A DNA stretch of 64,000 bases from Rhynchopus euleeides. Lineage: Eukaryota; Euglenozoa; Diplonemea; Diplonemida; Diplonemidae. The stretch's first letter is position 1; every line of letters starts with the position of its first letter. The notes beneath the pieces are model-generated. The model did not search any database, was not told the origin of the DNA, and saw nothing but the letters and a program-made list of their open reading frames with translations. Made by a program: the position numbers and the translations under genes. This document shows positions 21,017 through 30,296 of this stretch, piece after piece. Location of the stretch: positions 1,302,001-1,366,000 of the forward strand of contig OY723315.1 of the NCBI GenBank assembly GCA_963210315.1. Reading direction: 5' to 3'.

Positions 21017-21657
21017 ACTCAGAATCCAGCAGCGTTAAAGTTTTGTGGATGTGCGATCCCCCCCCTTTTTTTTGCGACGCCTTCGATGGCCATTGTGTGC
21101 ATCGCAAGGGCGCGTCGTCCCTGTCTCCCCCCCTGCGGGACCAGACAGATGGTGGCAGCACATTGCTGCATTATGAGCACACGCTCTCAAAAACACAAAT
21201 GCCGGTTTCCTTTTTGATAATATATCCAACTAACCCTCCGCCACACCCATTGATTGAACCCTTGCCGTGCGCCCCCACCACGCCACCACTGTCAGCGCCG
21301 CCTGCAGCGCCCCGGTTCTTCTGTCCCAGATGATTTTATTTGAAAATATACCGACACACACGCAGAGAGCCCAGGTTGAACGGAAGGCCTGGGCGAGAGG
21401 GGGGAGGGGGTGATAGTTTTGGGGGGGGGGGATGTCGAAAAATCGAAGGAAAGCAGTGTAACAACGGCCTAGCGCGTCTGCCCCTTCCCCCTCCCCTCCC
21501 CTATCCCCCCACCGGAGATGGCAGGGAATTATACCATTTGGAGTACAGCGCTTTCCTTTGGCAACACCCCACCCACCCCCCACCCCCCCGCAGGCACCCA
21601 TCTTTGAAAATTTTTCGGCGGAGCCTCGCTGTGTTGTGCCTGGGCGGCAGGCAGGGG
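21017..21657. other. upstream region of the thymidylate kinase gene
   Basis: No other gene seen. A C-rich tract ending CCCCCCGCAG at about 21594 precedes the start codon by some 60 bp and could be a 3' splice site for a 5'-leader intron or spliced leader. Confidence 0.4.
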
Positions 21658-22725
21658 ATGTCGGTCTTCACTCAGGGCCTGAGTGCGGAGCAGGTCGCCC
21701 TCTGCAGGGACATCATCGGGGCGGAGAAGACCCGGGAGCTGTCTGCCGGGGCACCCAACTGGATCCACGCCTGGCAGCAGCGCAGCGGCGACCTTGATGT
21801 CGCCGACGACGACGACGACATGCTGATTGCCTCCGTCGCAGATGCCAACAGCATCGCCAGCATCACCTTCGCACTCTACAGGAAGCAGATCCCCGTGCTG
21901 CTTCTTGGCGACGCCTCTCCGCTGGGGCTCACCAGCGGGCTGGCAAACCGCGACAGCTGCGAGCTGCTGACACAGGCGCCTGCAGAGGGCGATGCCGCGT
22001 CCGCCTCCATCCGCGAGTTCCTCACCCCGGCGCCCACCCCTGGGAGGATCTTCACCATCGAGGGGGGCGACGGGGCGGGGAAGCAGACCCAGACGCGCCT
22101 CCTCGCAGAGCGGTTGGAGCGCGAGGGGTACCCTGTCCGCACCATCGACTTCCCCCACGACTCTGCAGCCTACGGGAAGAAGATCAGGGAGATCCTGAGT
22201 GGGCGTCACGGCAGCATCTCCGAGGTTTCCCCCCTCCTCTTCGCGACGGTGTATTCGATGAACCGCGACGACGTGAGGCCCACCCTGCGGCACTGGCTCC
22301 GCCGCGGGCACAACGTTGTGCTGGACAGGTATATGGAGTCCAGCTTCGGGCATCAGGCTGCAAAGCTGCCCACAGAGGAGGAGAAGCAGAAGATGATCTC
22401 CCGCCTGACAAGCTATGAGGTGAACTGGCTTGGGATCCCGCCTTCCCACCGTGTCCTCTACCTCGACCTCGACCCGGCTGTTGCTCTGGCGGCTCTGAAG
22501 GGCGATGGGACCCGGAAGGGGCTGGACATCCACGAGACAGCCAAGTCGGACTACAAGGATGCGGTGCGCAGCTGCTTCCGCTGGTGCTGCTCCACCTTCA
22601 GCCACTGGAAGGAGGTGCCGCAGCAGAATGGCGCGGTTCGCAAGACCCCCGCAGAGGTTCACCACGAGATCTGGTCGTCCCTGCAGGCGGAGTTTGTCAA
22701 CCAGGGGCAGGCCGGGTCCCCCTGA
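21658..22725 (+). CDS. thymidylate kinase (dTMP kinase) with N-terminal extension
   Basis: 355 residues, no intron seen. The kinase domain starts near residue 130: P-loop IFTIEGGDGAGKQTQ (131-145), then TIDFPHDS (162-169), SMNRDD (200-205), the DRYMESSFGHQAAK block (223-236), and a lid-like segment near GDGTRKG. It phosphorylates dTMP to dTDP with ATP in dTTP synthesis. The P-loop Ser/Thr after GK is Gln. GK-x-TQ variants with DRY...HQ blocks occur, as I recall, in a subset of bacterial-type thymidylate kinases, so this copy may be bacterial-type; I cannot test that here. Residues 1-125 are an extension of unknown fold with an acidic DDDDD patch. The start is the first ATG of the open frame consistent with the extension. 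Confidence 0.85.
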   Translation: MSVFTQGLSAEQVALCRDIIGAEKTRELSAGAPNWIHAWQQRSGDLDVADDDDDMLIASVADANSIASITFALYRKQIPVLLLGDASPLGLTSGLANRDSCELLTQAPAEGDAASASIREFLTPAPTPGRIFTIEGGDGAGKQTQTRLLAERLEREGYPVRTIDFPHDSAAYGKKIREILSGRHGSISEVSPLLFATVYSMNRDDVRPTLRHWLRRGHNVVLDRYMESSFGHQAAKLPTEEEKQKMISRLTSYEVNWLGIPPSHRVLYLDLDPAVALAALKGDGTRKGLDIHETAKSDYKDAVRSCFRWCCSTFSHWKEVPQQNGAVRKTPAEVHHEIWSSLQAEFVNQGQAGSP

Positions 22726-23244
22726 ATCACTTGATGGGTCAAGCAGGGGGATGCAGCGACAGAGATATAGAGAGAGCGAGAGTGCAGCCTGTGGCTTTGG
22801 CCCGCATGCTGTTCGGCTGAGGTGAGGGGGGGGTTTTTTTTGCCGGTCCCTTCATGGCTGATGGGGCAGTTCAAGAGAAAACGTGCGTCACCCCCTCCCC
22901 ACCCCCGTCATTCCATTCACTCTCGACAATCAAACCCCATCCCCTGTCTGTCTCCACCCGGGGGGGCTTGAAGAGGTGAGACAATTCAGCCCCCGATCTC
23001 ACCGGGAGGCCCGATCCGAGGCATGGGAGAAAAATCGTTCAACGTTTGGCGAATCCGTTTCAGATCGAGTGGATATCGCATCGGAGGGTAGGAGGTGTGT
23101 TGGACACTGCACCACAATATTTCCTGTGTGCGCCTGTGCCCCGTGTGAAGGCAGTGCAGTCACACAAATTAGATCCCAGTGGGGGGAACCGTATATATTT
23201 TCCCCTTTTCCTCGGAGAGCCCCGCCCCGCCCCCCCCCCCCCCC
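22726..23244. other. gene-free stretch between the kinase gene and Foldback-1
   Basis: No gene seen. Ends in a run of C (about 23230-23244) directly before the TA that begins Foldback-1 copy 1. Confidence 0.5.
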
Positions 23245-24396
23245 TAGGGGGGGTCAAATGCCACCCTTTTACGTGGACAAACACGATTTTTCAAAAAACC
23301 GGCGCAGAGGCCCCAAAGCCCCCGTAAACCCTCCAAACCCCCCCAGATCGGTCCGGAAACCCATCGAACCCCACTTTTCCACCATTCCGGGCACCTCAGG
23401 TGCCCGAATTGGGGTACCTAAATTTTGTGCCACCGTTTGGTACCGGACAGTGCCACTGTGTGGGAGGTTGGAAAAGAAAATGCCCCAACACACCACATCT
23501 GAGGGTTGCAATGCATGTTGCTTGCCAACCACGTCATCCGGTGGGTGTCAGGCGCTATGTAGGTGGCATTAGCCAGGTCTTCGATGAGTTCTGGCTTGTA
23601 TATGTACCTCCCTGCCACCATGCACCGGGAGGCTGCCTGTAGGTACGGAACAAGTCCAGATGGTCGTGTGATTCCTGTGCAGCAGTGCTCCACAACCGGG
23701 ATGTGTTGACAACGACTGTTGCAACACGAGCTGTACATTCCGGGAACACACGAAGTGCGCTGTCGTGGTACCCATTGTGCCAGAATTGGTAGTTGCTGCG
23801 GTCTACTTTGCCTGACCCAAGAGCACTGGTACTGAACGGTGCAATATGCGTGGCGAGGTGAATGCAACGGAAGGGCGCAAAGTCAATACAGCTCTCGGAT
23901 GGCGGGTGGTGGTGCCACTAGTGTGTGACGTTCACTCGAGGATACAACGCATCACAATGAATCAGCAACCGTGGACCGAGTACAATACGCTCTCTGTGGC
24001 TGGTGTGGGGGACAAAGGCAGTGCCTGTGCCGCAGGCAGGGAGGTACATATACAAGCCAGAACACATCGAAGACCTGGCTCATGCCACCTACATAGCGCC
24101 TGACACCCACCGGATGACGTGGTTGGCAAGCAACATGCATTGCAACCCTCAGATGTGGTGTGTTGGGGCATTTTCTTTTCCAACCTCCCACACAGTGGCA
24201 CTGTCCGGTACCAAACGGTGGCACAAAATTTAGGTACCCCAATTCGGGCACCTGAGGTGCCCGGAATGGTGGAAAAGTGGGGTTCGATGGGTTTCCGGAC
24301 CGATCTGGGGGGGTTTGGAGGGTTTACGGGGGCTTTGGGGCCTCTGCGCCGGTTTTTTGAAAAATTGTGTTTGTCACCCCCATTTGACCCCCCTAC
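23245..24396. mobile_element. Foldback-1 copy 1 (arms about 365 bp, TA-GGGGGGG-TC ends)
   Basis: 1152 bp between two TA dinucleotides. Left arm 23247-23616 and right arm 24035-24394 are near-perfect inverted copies; the last 50 bp at the extreme ends differ most. A 418-bp spacer lies between. The ends read TAGGGGGGGTCAAATG and CATTTGACCCCCCTA, both embedded in C runs. The same arms read as ORFs from both sides, which is an artefact of the inverted repeat. No transposase domain is recognised, so it is probably non-autonomous. Confidence 0.9.
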
Positions 24397-25256
24397 CCCC
24401 CCCCCCCCCCCCGCTCCAACGTGCAGACAAGCGAGCTCCAGGCAGAATCGCGTGTCACACTGGACACAGTGTTTTTTGACACACGGAGTGACTGCCCCCC
24501 TCCCCCGCTATTTCTTTTCACGGTGTTCCCCCCCCCCCCCCTCCCCATCCTCGCATCCCCGCCCCGCCCCGCCCCACCCCCTCCCTGGTATCCCCCAACA
24601 CGGAGCTGCTGGTTAGACGTGGGTAATCCACGACAGCTTTCTCCTGAGAAAACGCGACATGAGAAGGTGGCAATAGCCGCCCCTCCCCTGCAGCTGGGCT
24701 CGTGTGTTGGTTCCGCCCACACCCCCTCCCGTCATCGGAAGAAGAGATCCGGAAGAATTTGGCAGAGGCCCTTGGCAGAGGCGGATTGGAATGCAGCAAA
24801 CCAAACCGGGAGTTGGAGACGGAATAGGATCCGTGCCGGGACAAGGAGGAGACCATGTCACAGACTGTGGTGGGGTGCCACCCCTGAGGGAGACCGCCCC
24901 TTGGGGAGAAGGGGGTGGGGTCACTGAGAGGCACGGCCAAACATGGTTCAGTTCGTTCAAAAGGCGTTTGTATGCAGGGATGCGCCTGTTCATGTTGGAC
25001 AAAGTGCCGAGAGACAGGGTTCAACACATGTGCCCGCAGGGCGGAGAAGGCGGGTGAGAGAAGCGAATGCCGCGCAGTTGGCCCTCAGTCACTGCAGTAA
25101 GTTTGTCTGCCTTTACAGGGAAGCCGGAGGCGGTGGCACACCCCTGTTGTTGCTTTTGTTGTTGTGTGCATGCAACCACCGCCACACACGCAGGCAGGGG
25201 TTGTGTCGTATTGGCGAGGAGGGAGAGGGGGTGCGGGGTGTGGGGGGTGTCGGAAA
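24397..25256. other. upstream region of the E2/SPRY gene
   Basis: No other gene seen. Contains C runs (about 24400-24412, 24529-24541) and a pyrimidine tract ending CTGCCTTTACAG at about 25120, about 140 bp before the start codon, which could be a leader splice acceptor. Confidence 0.4.
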
Positions 25257-28200
25257 ATGTCGCACAAATCGTACGCGTTCCGGCAGGCGGGGGTGCGGGC
25301 ACAGGCTGAGATGGATGTGCTGGCGGCGGAGGAGCAGTTCGCTGCGGACCGTTTGAAGAAGGCTGTGGGGAAGCACGGGAAGAGCGGGAAGCCGCGGGAG
25401 ACGGAGTACGTGTGCCCGAGCGAGAAGGAGATGCGGGCGTGGCGGAAGCAGGTGGCTGCGGAGCTGGAGGGGTGTGCAGGGCACGAGGCGGCGCGGCGGC
25501 GGGACATCGAGGAGGACGAGGCGGAGTCTCGGAGCTGGATCACGTCGTGGCGGCGGGACAGGGTGGCGCACCAGGCGAAGAAGGAGGCGTGCCGGGTGGG
25601 GCGCGGGATTGTGACGCATTCTGCGAAGCGGCGGCTTGCGCGGGAGCTGGTGAAGCTGGAGGGGGACCCGAGCTGGGGCGTGGCGGCGACGCCTGTGGAC
25701 ACGAGCCTGCAGGTGTGGCACTGCAACGTGAGCGCACCCGGGGGGCTGACGGGGAAGGGTGTGCTGCACCTGGAGCTGCGGTTCCCGAACGAGTACCCTG
25801 CGGTGCCGCCGGCGGTGGCGGTGCTGGGGGCGGACGTGGTGCACCCGAACGTGTTCGGGGACTACATCTGCCTGGACATGCTGGATAAGGGGGAGTTCGA
25901 GGCGGACTGCCTGCAGCCGTACACGGGGTGGTCTGCGGCGTACGGGGTGCAGGCGATGCTGCGGCAGCTGCAGTCCTTCTTCTTCAGCGGGGCGGACGCG
26001 GGGGACACGCGCGGGCGCATCCGCATCACCCCGCACAGCGGGCGCGAGGTGTGGGAGTACCAGCTGAACTGGGACGAGGTGCAGGGGTGGCGCGACTGGG
26101 ATTACGACCCGTACTCCTTCTGCCAGCACCGGTACGCACGCCCTGGGCACTGCGGCTTGTTCGGGTGCGATTCGACGGGGCTGTACGGGCCTCGGTGGGT
26201 GGCGATGCACCGTGCCGACTGTGGGCGTCTTGAGCGTGCGTATCAGGAGGGCCGTGCGGCTGCTGCAGCTGCGGGTGAGGAGGAGAAGGAGGGTGCAGAC
26301 ACTGCTCAGAACAACAGCAACAGCAACAACAACAGTGCAGGACTGCCACTGCCAGCACAGGCACCAGCACCAGTGCGCTTCAACGACATGTGCTTTGCAC
26401 GCAAAATCAAGCGGAAGGGGTTCAGGATGTTCGTGACGGTGCACCGCGCAGAAGGGCTGGTGGGGAATTCAGGGCTGTACCACGAGGACAACAAGTACGG
26501 GGGCAAGCCGTACTGGACGTGGCATCCGTACGTGTCTGTGGCGGGGAAGAACGTGGACCACCTGACGCAGCCCGCCAGCATGCACGTGCAGATGGCGGAG
26601 GAGGCGGCGGCACGTGGGCCGGCACGCATGGTGAAGGAGGCGGGGCCGTCGTCAGCCGTGTGGCGCGAGACTGTGTCGTTCCAGGTGGACGGGCAGCTGC
26701 CGAGCGGCGGGTACGCCATCGACTTTGCGGTGCACGACGCGGGGCCTGCGGGCGGGAACGGGAATGCGAACGGGATCGGGAACGGGAGCAAGGAGCAGAA
26801 GCCGGTGCTGCTGGGGAAGGCACAGCTGCGGGTGGACAAGCTGGCAGAAGGGGAGCAGATGCACCGGCTGGTGCTGCAGCCGGGGCTGCAGCAGCAGGAG
26901 GGCGGCGGGGGCCGTGGGACCGGGTCGGCCAAGGCGATGCGCAAGGGGGGGACGCTGGGGGCCCTGTGGGTCAGCGTCCGCACATCGTCCCCGAAGGAGG
27001 ACACGGGGTACGAGTACGACTTCAGCCCGCAGGGGGTGGACGGGACCTTCGAGCAGACGAGCCTGTACACGGGGGGCACACGCAGGATCCGGCGGCGCCA
27101 GGGCTACAGGTGCAAGGTGTGCGACCACACCCCGATCAAGCCGAACCCGCCGCTGCCGTGTGCGATCGAGTGCGACGACGCGCCGCCGTTTGCGCTTGAG
27201 GAGTTCCACCGCACAGCGCAGACTGCTGCCGGTGACAACCCTGCTGCACGCCAAGCTGTGGCACGGACGATGGCTGCGCTTCAGGAGGAGTTGGCAGCTG
27301 GTGAGGAGGAGGAGGAGGAGGAGAAGAAGAAGAAGCAGGCAATCAGCAAGATCTTCACACTCCCACACACCGTCATCGGGGTTGTGATGGACTTCCTGCC
27401 GCGGATGCGGGAGCGGCGCTACATGGCACACATGTGGCCGAGCTGGACGGGGGTGTACGAGAGCGCACGGTACTGGGAGGCGCAGCACCTGCGCTGCTTC
27501 ACCACAGGGGCCGGCCCCGAGGAGGAGGTGCTGGGGGTCGGGGTGCTGGCGGGGGAGGCGGCCAACGGGCGCCCCGTGTTCTCGTGCCAGTTCGACGCGG
27601 TGAGCAAGACGGCGTACGAGGAGGGGGTGCGGATCGGGGTGTGGAAGGAGAAGTTCACCCACTGGATCCCGCTGTACATCGACCGGGAGCACGCGGGGCG
27701 CGCCATGCCCATGCTGCTGAAGATGGTGCGGCAGCTGGCGGTGGGTGTGCGGTCTGCGAACAGTGCGTGGACTGTGTGTGGTGGCGGCCTTGATGGTGCT
27801 GGGAAGGGTGCACTGAAGCGTGTTCGTATGCCTGTGAATGGGGAGAATGGTGCTGGTGATCCGAGTGGTAATGCTGCTGCTGCTGGTGAGGCACGTGATA
27901 GGCACATGTTCCGCAGCACAGGGTGGGCAGGCCTCAGGGGCGGACACTTCTGCGCATCCGGGACACACTACTTCCAGGTGCAGGTGGGGGACTACTCGCC
28001 GGTCGGGAAGATGCTGATTGGGGGGAAGGTGCCTGCCCTCGGGTCGGTGAAGGTGGGGTGGGCCACACAGACCGGGGACGTGAACCTGGGGACGGACCGG
28101 TACGGGTTCTGCTACTCCACGGCAGGGCACAAGGTGCACGCGGCGGAGCGGGAGGCGTACGGGCCGCGGATCGCACCCGGGGACGTGGTGGGGACGCTGT

Positions 28201-29384
28201 TCGACGCGCGCGACCGGACCATCACGTACTACCTGAACGGGACGAGCCTCGGGGCCGCCTTCACCGTCCCGCGGACCGGGGAGTACGCCGGGCTGATCCC
28301 GTGTGTGGCGATGAACTGCGCCAGCATGGAGGTGGACATTGCGGGCGGGTACGACGCCCCCATCCAGGTGGACCGGGCCACCCTCGGGGCGCACCAGCGC
28401 ACGGTGGAGCAGTCCATCGCGGGGTGTGTCGCCGTCCTGCCGCAGCTGATGAACCACATGGTGACGGAGGTGATGAAGGGGACGCTCTTTGCGTCTGTGA
28501 AGGCGCTGCAGGGGTACTGCGCCCTCCACCGCCTGCTGCTGCACTGCTGCGACACCGTCCCCGGGCTGCTGGACACGGTGGACGCGACAATCGAGCGGTT
28601 TGTGCGGCACCCGGAGGAGCGCCACAAGGTGGTGTGCCCGGACCTGGGGATGCTGCTGGCGCTGCTGACCGTCAGCAAGCGGTTCTGGTGGAGCGACCTG
28701 AAGGACGCGTTCCTGACGGAGCTGTTTGCGCGCCACGTCCGCTGGTCTTTGAAGAAGAGCCGCCGCTTCCAGGCAGGCACCCTTCTCCCCGAGAACACGC
28801 GCGACGAGCACATGTGCGACGAGGCCTTCTACGCGAATGAGACTTCGTGCAAGCTTGTCATGTTCCAGGTCTTCTTCTGCAGGCTTGTGAAGCCTCCCCG
28901 CCGTGACGAGGAGAAGAAGGATGCAGACGCCGACACAGACACAGACACAGACGACGACGAGGGCTTCCACAACGACGACCCCTTCCACAACACAAAGCTG
29001 CACTACGACGCACGCATGGGCTTCCCCACAAAGGAAATGGTCGCAGCCCTCAGCCAGCAGATGGGGGTCGTCAACCGCGTCGCCTTCAAGAAGTGGAACG
29101 GCTTCTTCGCAAACATCGGTGCCAAGCAGCGCACCCCCCACGAGATTGCGAAGAAGCTGTGCGAGGCTGTGGAGCGGTCCGACCGCGCAGGCTACCACGC
29201 CGACGTGAAGATGCTCGACGAGGAGGCAAGCACCAAGATCCTGCGCCGCACGCCACGCCACCCGCTCCCCTTCACGCAGCGCGGCCCGCCCCAGAGGCAG
29301 CGCTTCTTCCGCAACGAGTTCCCGGAAGACGAGCGTTTCCTGTACGAGGACCGCTACGCGTGTGAGGACTTCGGCTGTGAATGA
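25257..29384 (+). CDS. large protein with E2-like, C2-like and SPRY domains (1375 residues)
   Basis: One exon. A ubiquitin-conjugating (UBC) domain spans about 123-245: AKRRLARELVKLEGDP, LELRFPNEYPAVPP, then HPNVFGDYICLDML with candidate catalytic Cys205. The HPN-to-Cys spacing is one residue shorter than usual. A polar Asn/Gln spacer follows. About 389-555 looks like a C2-type beta sandwich (FRMFVTVHRAEGLVG), assigned weakly. An acidic/lysine stretch lies near 690. A SPRY domain lies at about 902-1005 (THYFQVQVGD, VKVGWATQTGD, RYGFCYSTAGHK, TITYYLNGTSLGAAF). The C-terminus is helical with no known domain. It could pass ubiquitin to a target chosen by the SPRY domain; that is inference. The start at 25257 has a good AAAATGT context; upstream in-frame codons are low-complexity. 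Confidence 0.82.
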   Translation: MSHKSYAFRQAGVRAQAEMDVLAAEEQFAADRLKKAVGKHGKSGKPRETEYVCPSEKEMRAWRKQVAAELEGCAGHEAARRRDIEEDEAESRSWITSWRRDRVAHQAKKEACRVGRGIVTHSAKRRLARELVKLEGDPSWGVAATPVDTSLQVWHCNVSAPGGLTGKGVLHLELRFPNEYPAVPPAVAVLGADVVHPNVFGDYICLDMLDKGEFEADCLQPYTGWSAAYGVQAMLRQLQSFFFSGADAGDTRGRIRITPHSGREVWEYQLNWDEVQGWRDWDYDPYSFCQHRYARPGHCGLFGCDSTGLYGPRWVAMHRADCGRLERAYQEGRAAAAAAGEEEKEGADTAQNNSNSNNNSAGLPLPAQAPAPVRFNDMCFARKIKRKGFRMFVTVHRAEGLVGNSGLYHEDNKYGGKPYWTWHPYVSVAGKNVDHLTQPASMHVQMAEEAAARGPARMVKEAGPSSAVWRETVSFQVDGQLPSGGYAIDFAVHDAGPAGGNGNANGIGNGSKEQKPVLLGKAQLRVDKLAEGEQMHRLVLQPGLQQQEGGGGRGTGSAKAMRKGGTLGALWVSVRTSSPKEDTGYEYDFSPQGVDGTFEQTSLYTGGTRRIRRRQGYRCKVCDHTPIKPNPPLPCAIECDDAPPFALEEFHRTAQTAAGDNPAARQAVARTMAALQEELAAGEEEEEEEKKKKQAISKIFTLPHTVIGVVMDFLPRMRERRYMAHMWPSWTGVYESARYWEAQHLRCFTTGAGPEEEVLGVGVLAGEAANGRPVFSCQFDAVSKTAYEEGVRIGVWKEKFTHWIPLYIDREHAGRAMPMLLKMVRQLAVGVRSANSAWTVCGGGLDGAGKGALKRVRMPVNGENGAGDPSGNAAAAGEARDRHMFRSTGWAGLRGGHFCASGTHYFQVQVGDYSPVGKMLIGGKVPALGSVKVGWATQTGDVNLGTDRYGFCYSTAGHKVHAAEREAYGPRIAPGDVVGTLFDARDRTITYYLNGTSLGAAFTVPRTGEYAGLIPCVAMNCASMEVDIAGGYDAPIQVDRATLGAHQRTVEQSIAGCVAVLPQLMNHMVTEVMKGTLFASVKALQGYCALHRLLLHCCDTVPGLLDTVDATIERFVRHPEERHKVVCPDLGMLLALLTVSKRFWWSDLKDAFLTELFARHVRWSLKKSRRFQAGTLLPENTRDEHMCDEAFYANETSCKLVMFQVFFCRLVKPPRRDEEKKDADADTDTDTDDDEGFHNDDPFHNTKLHYDARMGFPTKEMVAALSQQMGVVNRVAFKKWNGFFANIGAKQRTPHEIAKKLCEAVERSDRAGYHADVKMLDEEASTKILRRTPRHPLPFTQRGPPQRQRFFRNEFPEDERFLYEDRYACEDFGCE

Positions 29385-30296
29385 CGATGGTAGGAGTGAC
29401 GCGACGTGTGCCTGTCTGCTGCCTGTTTCATTTGTGCCCTCTCTGCCCTTGTGTGCTGCTTTTTATGGCACAGAGGCGTGCTGCGGTCGTCCCGCAGTGT
29501 CCAGCCAGTCCTCTGCGGCTGCCCTTTTGCTGTGATTTGTTCATTTCTTCCCTCTCTCGTGGGTCGGTACGTAGGCTGGTGTCGATGATGCACGTGCAAG
29601 CCTTGCACGTGGTCAGCAGTTGTTGAAGACAGAAGAAGCAGTGTGATTTTGATTTATGGGTGTTTGTCTGCTTTGCTTTGCTTGATCCCTGGTGAGCTGC
29701 AGGTGCAGCTGTTCTGTTGCCACACCTCTGAACAGCAACTCTGATGGCCTTGTGTTGCAGGCCCTTGATGCGGGCATGCCTTGTCTGGATGCTTGCGATC
29801 GCCCTTCTGAGGGCAGTCAGATGTGAGATGTGCTCGACTCTTCCAACATTCTTTTAAGTTTCCTTTCCTTGCGCGTGACCTGCTGCTGTGCGTCTGCCTA
29901 ACCTTCTGCACTGCACCGCACACCACTGTGCGACGACAAGCCGTGCCCAACAGACGGCAGCAGCAGGAGACCATGTCTCGATCCTTCCACTTCCCTGCTA
30001 TACCGCCATGGTGCCGACACCATAGCTTGGGATCGTGTATGTGTCTGTCTGTTCTGCATTGTGATTCCAGGACGTACTCAGTTGCCATGTCAGCATGCCG
30101 CTGTGCCGCTGCTGCTCAGATTGAAAGCCTGACACTTGAATCGGACGTGAGCCCTGCCAATAGCCTACTTCCCTTTTGTGCATCGTGCATCACTGCAGCG
30201 CCACCATGTGTAGACCGCACCACCCACCACCCACGGCCAGGTGCATTCGCACGTGCATACTTGGCACAAGCCGGACCGGTGCCTCGAAGGGTCGCC
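29385..30296. other. region upstream of the secreted wall-protein gene
   Basis: The frame of the next gene is open upstream to 29823, but those residues lack any signal peptide and look like translated leader. No separate gene, RNA or clear promoter element is recognised. Confidence 0.4.

Noticed and set aside
23418-24251. ORFs in both directions within Foldback-1 that share the same residues
   Set aside because: They are the two inverted arms read inward and outward; no transposase motif is present.
25164-25256. An earlier start for the E2/SPRY protein
   Set aside because: The 31 extra residues are Gly-rich translation of a G-rich leader; 25257 has better context.
26652-29261. An 869-residue minus-strand ORF opposite the E2/SPRY gene
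   Set aside because: GC-rich codon bias leaves the opposite strand open; composition is His/Arg/Val/Leu shadow with no domain.
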